Assembly (NCBI GenBank): GCA_015680685.1
Contig: MNCI01010141.1
Span: forward strand, 407,390 to 437,960
Direction of reading: 5' to 3'
Source of the DNA: Gnetum montanum
Lineage: Eukaryota > Streptophyta > Gnetopsida > Gnetales > Gnetaceae
Length of the DNA stretch: 30,571 nt
Shown here in pieces: positions 23,501 to 30,571 of this stretch (position 1 is the stretch's first letter; the number at the start of each line of letters is the position of its first letter). The notes beneath the pieces were generated by a model, which worked only from the letters and a program-made list of their open reading frames with translations, did not search any database and was not told the DNA's origin. A program made the position numbers and the translations under genes.

Positions 23501-23578
23501 TTTTTATAGATGTGATAGCATGTACCTAATAGCACGTACCCGATATAGCATTGAACCTGATACCAGGTACCCGATATC
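23501..23578 (-). promoter_or_regulatory. Internal promoter-like block: TATA box and GATATC-like array
   Basis: TATAAAAA lies on the minus strand at 23508-23501. Immediately upstream, in plus spelling, are GATAGC (23514), AATAGC (23528), GATATAGC (23542), GATACC (23559) and GATATC (23573), with steps of 14, 14, 17 and 14 bp. Units share GGTAC between palindromes, as in the B LTR array. It lies about 500 bp upstream of ORF2 and points towards it. It may be a second promoter or the U3 of another, nested LTR. Confidence 0.6.
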
Positions 23579-23739
23579 ACATCCTATCCAAAATAGGGTA
23601 CTTAGTAAAATTGATGATTTCTCAAGATTTTATGGCCAAAAATGAGGAATTTGAGGTAGATTTGCAAGGTCTAGGGAAATGTCAAGTGGAAATTAAGGCA
23701 CAAAAAGTGTAATGAAGTGGAGTTATACAATGAAGTTTT

Positions 23740-24477
23740 TTAAAAAGGGTGAGGAAAAAGGACATGTAGTGGTTCTAAGGAACGTTTGGTTAAAATGATG
23801 ACAAGGGAAAGAATAGATTTGGTAATGGAGTACTCAAAGGATAGAAGATGATGTGGTGGTGTGCAACAAGTACAAATTACAAAATTCATGTAAGTGGGTA
23901 CTTCCCAAAGCAGGTTCCAACCTATTATGCCTTTGTGTAACCACGCCTTAAAATGTCCATAGGCACTAGAAGGGTTAAATACAACCTGCACTGATGCAAC
24001 AAAACACACACATGTTAAATACCATTGTGATGAGGTATGAATTCTATGCCACACAAGACACAAGTTAGAAGTATTTGGATGGTGAGTTAAGACAAATTGT
24101 AGAAGGGATTGTAGAGATCCGAATGTGAGGTAACTTACCCTAGGCACAATGAATCCTAAGGGTTGTGCATGATTAAAGTACCATCAGCCTTTCCCTCCAA
24201 GATCAAAACCAAGTCCATAACTTTGATCAATGACATCACATTGTTTCATCCTAATGATAGACAACCATAAGAGCATCATGATAGCAAGGTGTATGATCAC
24301 TTGGCATTTTGCCCAAGGGAGGAGTGATTCAAATTTTTTTGCAGCACATTTTTCTTGAGCTTTTCTTTCTACTTCTCTTCTTTCTCTTCTTTTTGGCTTT
24401 CTTCTTCTTTTCTTTTTCTTCTTATGGCCAATTGTTGCACTTTTTCTTACCCAAAGGTGATCCAGGAAAGCTACCAA
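23740..24477 (-). pseudogene. Unidentified frame with a basic Lys/Arg stretch (element B interior)
   Basis: Two open stretches in the same minus frame (24477-24184 and 24147-23740) are separated by a single TGA followed by an open link, giving about 246 codons. Residues about 19-48 are a dense Lys/Arg run (KKKKKRRRKPKRRERREVER), encoded by a polypurine tract that could act as a nucleic-acid-binding or nuclear-localisation segment. The rest is hydrophobic and Cys/His/Trp-containing without recognisable motifs. The upstream edge has no clear ATG. It may be a remnant of a region between gag and the second ORF, or partly chance openness in the wrong frame. Confidence 0.3.
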
Positions 24478-24499
24478 CCTTCAGGCATGGGTACATGTC

Positions 24500-25544
24500 T
24501 TTCTAGTGGAACCCCCCAGAACAACATTGAGTTCCTTTATTGAGTGCCTTTATCACAACTCTTACTTCCATTTTTCATTAGATCTACAAGGATCTTAGTA
24601 TAACCAAGCTACATGATAGCACATACAGATGTCACCAAAGAGAATCCACAATCCCCTTGATGTCACACCCTTACCATTCCCTCTTAGCCCATCACCCTTT
24701 TCTCTAGGCGTAATGAGTATGAAGTTACTTTAATTTTTAATGATAACAAGAATATCATCATGCTCGAAGTAAAACCTCTTAGTAATAGAATGCATGAGTG
24801 GATTTTGTAGGCTCACTATCCAAATAATTAGTCACTTGTAACTCAATAGCATAGAACAACATCTCAGCTGATGGGTCACATGAGTATTTGATTCTCAAAT
24901 GAGATTAACCTCAAAAAGATAAAACGACAAATTGAAAAATGAAGAATTAGAAAACAAAAAATTGTAAGATCAAAAAAATAGGAAAAACATTTACTAATTC
25001 TACTTGTTAGAATGGGGGTTATCCCCCATGACTAAACCTTTGATCATGGAAAGAATTAATAAATGGAACATTTGGATCCATGCATGTTCGAAATATTTGG
25101 GTTTGTTCATATCCAAACCACTAGGTGTCTTTTGGTGTGGTGGCAGGAATGTATCCAAATTGGGATTCATACACTTAATTAAAGTAGGCATAGTGGGGCA
25201 AATTATAGGATCTGGTCATGTGATAAGAAGCTAACCCACTATGGCACCCGTGACCATAAGACGGTATGCAAGGATCGATATGTCTCCTCACAGTGTTATA
25301 TTCATTGGGCCACATGGTTGTTGGAGTGTTAATTGGTAGCCTAGATAAGGTAACATGAGGCATTGAGTTTAAATAGGAAGGTGCATCATAGTGTTGGGCT
25401 TGTGCTGAGTTGGATGATGTAATAGTTTTAGAACCATGTTGTCTCTTTCTACAACCATGCCTAAAGAAAGGATGCTAAAAAACATCGTGGAGGACTTCCA
25501 CTGCTATTGATAGTAGTAGCACAAGTAATGTTTGTTGGTTGGTA
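24500..25544 (-). other. Element B interior, weak coding traces
   Basis: About 1 kb with short minus-strand open patches (25363-25175 and 25191-25000, in different frames) that read as a Tyr/His/Pro-rich segment (YGHGCHSGLASYHM, RSYNLPHYAYFN). They may continue the low-complexity C-terminal part of gag after frameshifts. Between 24500 and 25000 I see nothing identifiable. Confidence 0.35.
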
Positions 25545-26057
25545 CTATGGTGCCAAACCTTCCGATACTACTAGTGGTGATGTAGAAGGAGGTGAAAGAT
25601 GAGAATGTTGAGAGTAAGTAGAAGGATAAAAAACATGAGGTGGTGATTCCATAAGTAAGGACATGGGTTGATGATACTTGGGAGAATGATAATGACAAGG
25701 TGAAGCAGAGGATGTTGATCCAGTTGGAGAAACAAGGTGTTGAACATAATAAGCACTTAGTTTCAGGTGATACGAAGGGTGTGGCCAGTTTGGCAATGGC
25801 CTCCCCCATGACTGGGGGTTTTTCCAATGTGATTGAACATGATACTTCTATACGAAATCTAGATGTAACATTCTTCCCCAATGTTCATGTAGATGTGACA
25901 AGATTGGGCATTAGCCTTTTGGGTGATTGTATAGGTAAACATCGCATTGATACTTATGATTTGCAATTAAGCCCCTATCCTTATTTTCCTCAATCCTTCT
26001 TTTCAATTATCGACTGGTGTTCTATCCTATTTTTAGGTTTGGTATCCTCTATTTGCC
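25545..26057 (-). pseudogene. Possible C-terminal extension of gag, Pro/Ser/His-rich
   Basis: The gag reading frame continues past the stop at 26058 in the same phase. It crosses several stops of the Gln/Trp type and opens again at 25796-25545 with a Pro/Ser/Tyr/His-rich sequence (HLVSPTGSTSSASPC, SQHSHLSPPSTSPL). A proline/serine-rich tail after the gag core is common in plant gypsy gag proteins, so the 26058 stop may itself be a mutation. No CCHC zinc knuckle was seen. The opposite-strand frame 25700-26095 is a shadow. Confidence 0.4.
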
Positions 26058-27374
26058 CTAGTTGTCAGAGTTATCTTGTGTGGTTCTCCCTCTAATAGTG
26101 TTTGCATATTCTCTACATTTTTCATGTACCCACTTTGTCATCTTATTGATCTTTGCCTTAATTTCATCTAGTGATTTTAGTATGTGTAAAGATGGGGATG
26201 GTTCCACCTCCTCGAGGTGAGTTGATTTCTCCTCTTCATGATTATGGACCTTCGTTACTTTAAGAGTTTGGTCTTGTGGAGATTTTTCAACATTCTTCGA
26301 TTTGGCTATCTCTCCTTCTTCTTTTGCTACTCCTTTAATAAGCTCTTGGAATTGGTAGGTTCGTAGTTCATATAGTTGACCTGGGGCATACATCCCTAGG
26401 GTCTCCCTTGTTTCATTATGAAGCCCATCCAAGATGTGACACATTAGCCTTTCCTTGAAGAACCCATGGCCTAGGAAGTTATTTAACAGTGAGCAATATA
26501 TTTCTAAGGCCATGTTCAAGGGTTTATGTTGCCCTTGTTTCCATTCTTGGATTTGTCTCCTCAAGATTGACACTCTTGCATACGTTTGATATGTTTCATT
26601 GAAGAGTTTCACCATTGTAGGCCAATGGCGAATTGAATTTGGTGTTAAAGATTTGTATCATACTTTTGCTTGGCCAACGAGTGTCATAGGAAAGAACTTA
26701 AGTCTTTGCCACCCATTATCAATGTTGTTCCATGCACAGGCATCATAGAAGACTTGTAAATGATGTTGTGGATCTAAATCATAGCCTCCTAAGAACTTGG
26801 GAGAGTTGTTTAAATCAAGCTTGGGTAAACAGCTTTCCTTGTGATGCTTACAGATATCTGAACGACCTCTATTATATGCATTAGGCTCTTAGTGGACAAC
26901 AAGGATCCATTGTGATAAGTAGGTTGTGAGTTTGTAAGTTGGGATGATGTTGTCTATGTTCATGTTGGCATTCATGATTTTGCCTATTGTTCAACTTTTA
27001 TTTCTATGCTGACCACTTAAGGAATAGTCATCCACGGCACAACCTGACATTGAAAGAGTAGAGGAAGAGAGGGAACTGGAAGACTCGTCATGACTTTTGT
27101 AAGTCTCCCAATCATCCCCTAATGTACTCTTGCTACCCATTGAGAAGGTCCTAGGCCTTATGGGCCCCCTTGTTCTAGGGGATGTCCCATCCTCACTAGA
27201 GGTGTCTGAGTTGGATGAAAAAAGTATTTGAGTATCATTGGGGTGTCTATGAACATATGAAACTCCTACATAATATTGAGTACTCCAAACTTCTTCTTCA
27301 TCATAAATTTCATTGGCTCTCTAATGAATTGCCTTGCTAGATGTTGCATTATCACTATCTTGTGGAAGAGACAT
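26058..27374 (-). pseudogene. gag: Retrotransposon gag gene (element B)
   Basis: The first ATG after the PBS (27374) opens a 438-codon frame interrupted only by stops at codons 18, 128, 162 and 239; the last replaces an expected Trp in KV(W)YKSL. The N-terminal 150 residues are Ser-rich and disordered. The gag core (residues about 183-340) reads PKFLGGYDLDPQHHLQVFYD, WQRLKFFPMTLVGQAKV, MVKLFNETYQTYARVSILRR, IQEWKQGQHKPLNMALEIYC and LGMYAPGQLYEL. This is the retrotransposon gag fold signature of Ty3/gypsy, nearest by eye to Athila-like plant elements. The last 80 residues are charged and helical. The product would form virus-like particles in the cytoplasm. The 26615-26058 part is still fully open. 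Confidence 0.85.
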
Positions 27375-27489
27375 TGTCGTGAATTGTGTGTGACGTAATT
27401 GAATTTAATTTCTTTATCTGAGAGATATATCATTAATACCCTATTATAGCAATATTGCATGATATAATTAATCTAGATAACTATCACCA

Positions 27490-27507
27490 TCCTTGGCAAT
27501 GGTGCCA
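27490..27507 (-). other. Primer-binding site of element B, tRNA-Asp type
   Basis: One base after the LTR end, the minus strand reads TGGCACCATTGCCAAGGA. The canonical tRNA-Asp PBS of plant gypsy elements is TGGCGCCGTTGCCGGGGA; all four differences are G-to-A. Confidence 0.88.
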
Positions 27508-27508
27508 A

Positions 27509-28355
27509 TGATGAATGGTGAGGTACCCCTATGCTTAACCATATGAATACGAGCGTGTACGTGCAATTTGGTCGAACTCCATGGATGGACTAGTTATGGC
27601 ACCTAGACAATTATACATTGATTGCAATTCATTGTCTTCCCACCTAGACTAGTATTTGCTTTGTCACATATGGTTTAGTCTAGAGTGAGATGTATGATGT
27701 GCTTTCTATGACTATGCTACTCCTAAGGACAATGAGAAGTAACTTAATTAAGCTAATAAGCAATAGGAAATAAAATCTAAGCTAGCCTAAGTGCAATGAG
27801 CATCCGTACTTAATCATCTGTATGCATCTTGAACTTTGTGTACTACTTCTAGGATTACCAAGTGCACATCACTTGAAACACTACTTGATACGCTACTAGG
27901 TTACCACGTAGTTACACTTAAAGGTTCGTGATTAAGGTGTACTCATTCTATGTTACAATAGGAATAGTAAATGACAATAAAAAAATGTTAACTAAGAAAA
28001 TAATAATAGATAATAAATAATTAAAACAAATTAAAAGTTAAGTGAATGCTGCAATGATGGAGTAATCTCAATCTTTATTGTCGATCATGTACATGTCCAA
28101 GTATGTCACACTTGAACAAAGGTTCCATAAAATTACAAGCATCACACTGTTGTCATGCACTTGGGAAAAGAACTAAAAACTAACTAAAATTAATAAAAGA
28201 CTCCAAAATCCTAATTCTTCTAATGCCCTTGCCTATGTGCTTGAATGCTATATTTATAAGCTAACATAGGAATCACGATATCGTATCTAGGCTGCGATAT
28301 CACATACTCGATATCGTGTACTCGATATCGAGGCCTGGCAAACCACGATTCATCA
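27509..28355 (-). repeat. 5' LTR of element B (right copy)
   Basis: Begins TGATGAATGGTGAGGTACCC and ends GATTCATCA on the plus strand. Minus-strand signals are a four-member GATATC array (28277-28329), TATAAATA (28258-28251) and AATAAA (28079-28074). It is collinear with 19187-20036. Confidence 0.92.
28277..28329 (-). promoter_or_regulatory. GATATC array in U3 of the right B LTR
   Basis: Four perfect GATATC palindromes lie at 28277, 28296, 28310 and 28324, with steps of 19, 14 and 14 bp, just upstream of the minus-strand TATA box. One 14-bp unit present in the left LTR is missing between the first two. Confidence 0.85.
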
Positions 28356-28360
28356 TTAGG
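28356..28360. repeat. Target-site duplication of element B, right copy
   Basis: TTAGG, identical to 19182-19186. Confidence 0.92.
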
Positions 28361-28950
28361 AAATCTAGATCTTAAAGGACCTATATGTTATTTGAATAAT
28401 TTTGAAATATTACTTATTTATAATTGCTTTCATGTTGCTAGCATTTAGATATGCTACAAAACCCTATTCATGAGGTGCCTCAACCTCTTTTCATTATTTA
28501 GCTATTTCTACAAGTTCCTTTTAAGTAAGATCCTTATTTATTGAAATGCTTTTCTTGTTCTCACTTTACTATAAGTAGCTTCAATGTCTTTAAACATCCA
28601 CTCCATCTTCTATATCATAAAACTTAATAATTACATGTTGATGCTTTTCACATCTTCACTTGGAACCTTAAAAACATTTTTAACTTTTGGAGAAGTTATA
28701 TGTATGCCATTTATATTTTTTCATCTTTTTAAAATAAAGTTTCATCCATTTTAACTTCTATCTCTAGGATACATAAAAAACAAAAATTCTTTTTTGATCG
28801 CTTTTTTCTTGCTCTTTCAAAGCTTTTACAACTATAAATCCTATCTTTGTCTATGTTTTTTTAAGATTAAGTTTATTTCTATTTTCCTATACCTTAGCTT
28901 CAAGTTTTGCTAATTTTAGCAAAATTTGTTGTTATCCTTTGAAGTAGCAC
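28361..28950 (-). pseudogene. 5' continuation of LINE copy 2 beyond element B
   Basis: Immediately right of the duplication, the minus strand continues the endonuclease frame of LINE copy 2 (GPLRSRF across the junction). Further upstream it gives weak patches such as IIKFYDIEDGVDV near 28620-28580, which could be LINE ORF1 or the linker before the endonuclease. The junction evidence is good; the identity of the more distal part is not. Confidence 0.45.
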
Positions 28951-28956
28951 TAGTAT

Positions 28957-29060
28957 CTATTGGAGATAGAAATATCCTTTCTCACCTTCCTCAAAAATTC
29001 AATAGTTTCCAAAATATGATATTGATAATTTCTATCATTCTCTACCCCAAACATGGAAGA
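28957..29060 (+). repeat. Copia-like LTR start fragment
   Basis: TATTGGAGATAGAAATATCC and the following 90 bp align with the start of the LTR at 29392. No polypurine tract precedes it and similarity ends near 29060, so it is an isolated fragment of the same family. Confidence 0.65.
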
Positions 29061-29383
29061 GTGGGTGTTCCTAAATGTTTCTACTATAATAATCAATTAT
29101 TATTTTTCACCATCATAGACTACTTTATATTTTTCTATGGGAATTTATGTTTTTTCTTTTTGATGTTATTCTAGCAAGTTCCATCCTCCTTTGTAACAGC
29201 GATCATTCTATCATTGCCCATTTTTGTATCAGTCTTTTGGTGTTGGGCGAATATTTCATCACTGCTATTTTGATCATTAATTATTATTTTAGCAATTTCT
29301 TTGGTGATCATTTCACTATCTTCCATCGCCTTGGTTGTTTGAAGGTAAACTATGATTTTGGCATTGCCACCATCACAATTTAA
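29061..29383 (+). other. T-rich interval before a copia-like PPT
   Basis: By position this could be the end of a copia internal region. The open frame 29147-29383 stops just before the PPT, as copia pol frames often do, but I see no RNase H motif and give no call. Confidence 0.3.
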
Positions 29384-29391
29384 CGGGGGAG
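29384..29391 (+). other. Copia-type polypurine tract
   Basis: CGGGGGAG followed by TGTTGGAGA is the familiar arrangement of PPT and LTR start in plant Ty1/copia elements. Confidence 0.7.
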
Positions 29392-29575
29392 TGTTGGAGA
29401 TAGAAATATCTTATCTCACCTTTCTCAACAAGCTAGCAATTTCTCAAATATGATTTTGACCATTTCCATCATATTCTACGTCAAAGATGGAAATAAGTAT
29501 GTATAAATTAGATTAAATAGCTAATGTGAAATTGCCTCATCATAGGCCTTGTTTGGCCTAGGATGTAGAATTCCA
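29392..29575 (+). repeat. Left arm of inverted repeat: copia-like LTR, truncated
   Basis: Starts TGTTGGAGATAG after a PPT and runs to GATGTAGAATTC. It is the inverted counterpart of 29683-29869; shared landmarks include GTATGTATAAATT, GCTAATGT, TAGGCCTTG and GGATGTA. The remaining third of the LTR is absent. Confidence 0.8.
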
Positions 29576-29588
29576 TTTTCATTGTTTA

Positions 29589-29600
29589 GCTCTAATACCA
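29589..29600 (-). other. Primer-binding site, tRNA-iMet type
   Basis: On the minus strand TGGTATTAGAGC directly follows the LTR end TTTAACA. The plant copia consensus is TGGTATCAGAGC, one C-to-T change away. Confidence 0.8.
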
Positions 29601-29869
29601 TGTTAAATTTTAAAATTTAAAATGAAAAATAATAGAAACAAACTACACAAAAGAGAGAGAGAAGAGGCCAAATAAAGAAAATTGAATTTTACATCCCAAG
29701 CCAAACCAAGGCCTACGAAGAGGCACTTTTACATTAGCCTATCAATCCAATTTATACATACTTTATTTTCATCTTTGACATAGAATATGATAGACATTGC
29801 TAATATCATATACAAAAATTACTAGATTAAGGAAGGTGAGAAAGGATATTTCTAAATACATCTCAAATA
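29601..29869 (-). repeat. Copia-like 5' LTR, minus strand (right arm of inverted repeat)
   Basis: A 269-bp LTR read on the minus strand begins near 29869 (TATTTGAGATG, with the terminal TG decayed to TA) and ends TTTAACA at 29601, next to the iMet-type PBS. The element interior that should follow is almost absent, because within about 15 bp the sequence enters the oppositely oriented LTR copy. Confidence 0.75.
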
Positions 29870-30082
29870 ATCCCCATTTCTTCCTTCATATTCTCTTTCA
29901 AGGTTAATAACCTTTGAAGAATTTCTTTGTTTTGTTTATGAATTTCATCTCACAATGCTACTTTGCTAACCATATGCTTCTATTATGCAACTAGAATTTT
30001 TTTAAGAGAAATTACACTTAAAATATTTTTTTTTTTGTGTGGTTTGTGATGATGCCATGATAAAATTTTCAAATTTCTTGAC
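29870..30082. other. Short interval between the copia-like LTR and LTR C
   Basis: The minus strand contains an open helical stretch (DEIHKQNKEILQRLLTLKEN, about 29965-29905) that looks coding, family unknown. Nothing else was seen. Confidence 0.3.
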
Positions 30083-30093
30083 TGATGGGACAC

Positions 30094-30144
30094 GATATCG
30101 CATGGGCTACGATATCACATACGTGATATCGAATACGTGATATC
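30094..30144 (+). promoter_or_regulatory. GATATC array in U3 of LTR C
   Basis: Four perfect GATATC sites at 30094, 30111, 30125 and 30139 (steps 17, 14, 14). The last two units are TACGTGATATCGAA and TACGTGATATCGCA. The TATA box follows 18 bp after the last site. Confidence 0.85.
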
Positions 30145-30162
30145 GCAACCCATTGCAAGTTC

Positions 30163-30170
30163 TATAAATA
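30163..30170 (+). promoter_or_regulatory. TATA box of LTR C
   Basis: TATAAATA in CTATAAATAAGAGGTGGC, the same core and flank as LTR A. Confidence 0.8.
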
Positions 30171-30337
30171 AGAGGTGGCTCTCCCTTGTTTCTCCATCTA
30201 GATCTAGACCTTAGCCAAACTCTTGTCATTTTCCATTCTAGAATTAGAATAATTTCCATGTGCCCGCAGTAGGAGTCCCAAAGTAAACGGATCTTTATTC
30301 AAGCAATTCTGTACCTAAGCACACGATTGTGTACAGC

Positions 30338-30343
30338 AATAAA
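30338..30343 (+). terminator. Poly(A) signal of LTR C
   Basis: AATAAA 175 bp after the TATA box; the corresponding distance in LTR A is 174 bp. Confidence 0.65.
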
Positions 30344-30571
30344 GATGAACTTTGGGATAAACCTTGCAATGCATGGACTAAGCTAAATAGGACTTTAATT
30401 ATTGTTAATTGTTTAATTGTTTCAATACTTTCTTAAGGACTTAATCTCTCTCAACCCTCAACTCTCATAGTTAAGTGCATTCAGTACAACCGCTTCGAGC
30501 ACATGCGTTACACTTGGTAATCCCAGTAATGAATAGCGTTTGGTAATCCCAACAACGTTGCATTGGTTCAG

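Larger units (their letters stand above)
19187..28355 (-). mobile_element. Complete non-autonomous LTR retrotransposon (element B), 9.2 kb
   Basis: Two direct LTRs (19187-20036, 850 bp; 27509-28355, 847 bp) are bounded by TGATGA...TCATCA and flanked by TTAGG. Orientation is minus: the PBS abuts the right LTR, the PPT abuts the left LTR, and TATA and AATAAA read on the minus strand. The 7472-bp interior holds a gag gene, unassigned frames, an internal promoter-like block and a second long coiled-coil frame, but no protease, RT, RNase H or integrase that I can find. It therefore resembles TR-GAG or LARD-type non-autonomous elements depending on a relative's pol. The LTR pair differs mostly by C/T and G/A changes, so it is not recent. 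It inserted into LINE copy 2, which is older. Confidence 0.92.
30083..30571 (+). mobile_element. LTR C, start of a further LTR element (or solo LTR), cut by window end
   Basis: Begins TGATGGGACACGATATCG. It has a four-member GATATC array (30094-30144), TATAAATA (30163-30170), a block GCAGTAGGAGTCCC with GGATCTTTATTC shared with LTR A, AATAAA (30338-30343), and a TTCGAGCACATGCGTTACA block also shared with A. No PPT precedes it, so it is a 5' LTR or a solo LTR in plus orientation. The end lies beyond the window. Confidence 0.85.

Noticed and set aside
24309-24543. Phe/Ser-rich plus-strand frames
   Set aside because: They are the complement of the Lys/Arg-rich polypurine stretch read on the minus strand.
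25700-26095. 131-codon plus-strand frame
   Set aside because: It lies antisense to the gag C-terminal reading, whose minus-strand phase continues from the gag core; no family features.
30094-30144. GATATC array as a CRISPR-like or clustered repeat array
   Set aside because: Units of 14 bp with no unique spacers, located in U3 of plant LTRs beside a TATA box; nothing supports a CRISPR locus.
1-30571. tRNA, rRNA or other structural RNA genes
   Set aside because: No tRNA B-box pattern with a supporting cloverleaf and no rRNA-like block were recognised; the only tRNA-related sequences are primer-binding sites.

Overview
This window looks like nuclear DNA from a large, repeat-rich plant genome. 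I see no convincing single-copy host gene. The content is overlapping, decayed retrotransposons of three classes: Ty3/gypsy-like LTR elements, non-LTR (LINE) elements and Ty1/copia-like fragments. Primer-binding sites match plant tRNA-Asp and tRNA-iMet types. The LINE copies resemble the kind I associate with conifers, ferns and other non-angiosperms, so a gymnosperm is my best guess, at low confidence. Premature stops are mostly explained by C-to-T or G-to-A change (Trp, Gln or Arg codons turned into stops), as expected in old methylated repeats.

Layout. 1-3172: 3' part of a plus-strand LTR element (internal region, polypurine tract, LTR 'A' from 2394), cut at a single N at 3173. 3174-7457: a very AT-rich plus-strand Ty3/gypsy pol fossil (RT, RNase H, integrase), ending in a polypurine tract at 7446-7457 and a possible LTR start at 7458. 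7458-13190: AT-rich DNA with weak coding remnants and local tandem repeats, including a 30-bp repeat at 12441-12540. 13190-14540 and 16045-19186: two minus-strand LINE fossils with RT; the second also has an endonuclease domain. 19187-28355: a nearly complete minus-strand LTR element 'B' with two LTRs of about 850 bp, TGATGA...TCATCA termini, a tRNA-Asp-type PBS, a PPT, and a 5-bp target duplication TTAGG on both sides. It landed inside the endonuclease domain of LINE copy 2; the LINE frame reads through once the element is removed on paper. 28957-29869: copia-like LTR pieces, two of them head-to-head as a roughly 185-bp inverted repeat. 30083-30571: start of LTR 'C', related to LTR A.

Element B has no recognisable protease, RT, RNase H or integrase. 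It carries a gag gene (27374-26058, four in-frame stops) and a second long frame (22977-20217) with a region resembling the putative plant transposon protein domain and a long coiled coil. Just upstream of this second frame is a promoter-like block with a TATA box, a GATATC-like array and a plausible leader intron.

The most distinctive signal is a short tandem array of GATATC-like palindromes, mostly 14 bp apart with one longer step of 17-20 bp. It lies immediately upstream of the TATA box in LTRs A, B (both copies) and C, and again in the internal promoter of B. It looks like a shared promoter module in a family of LTR elements.
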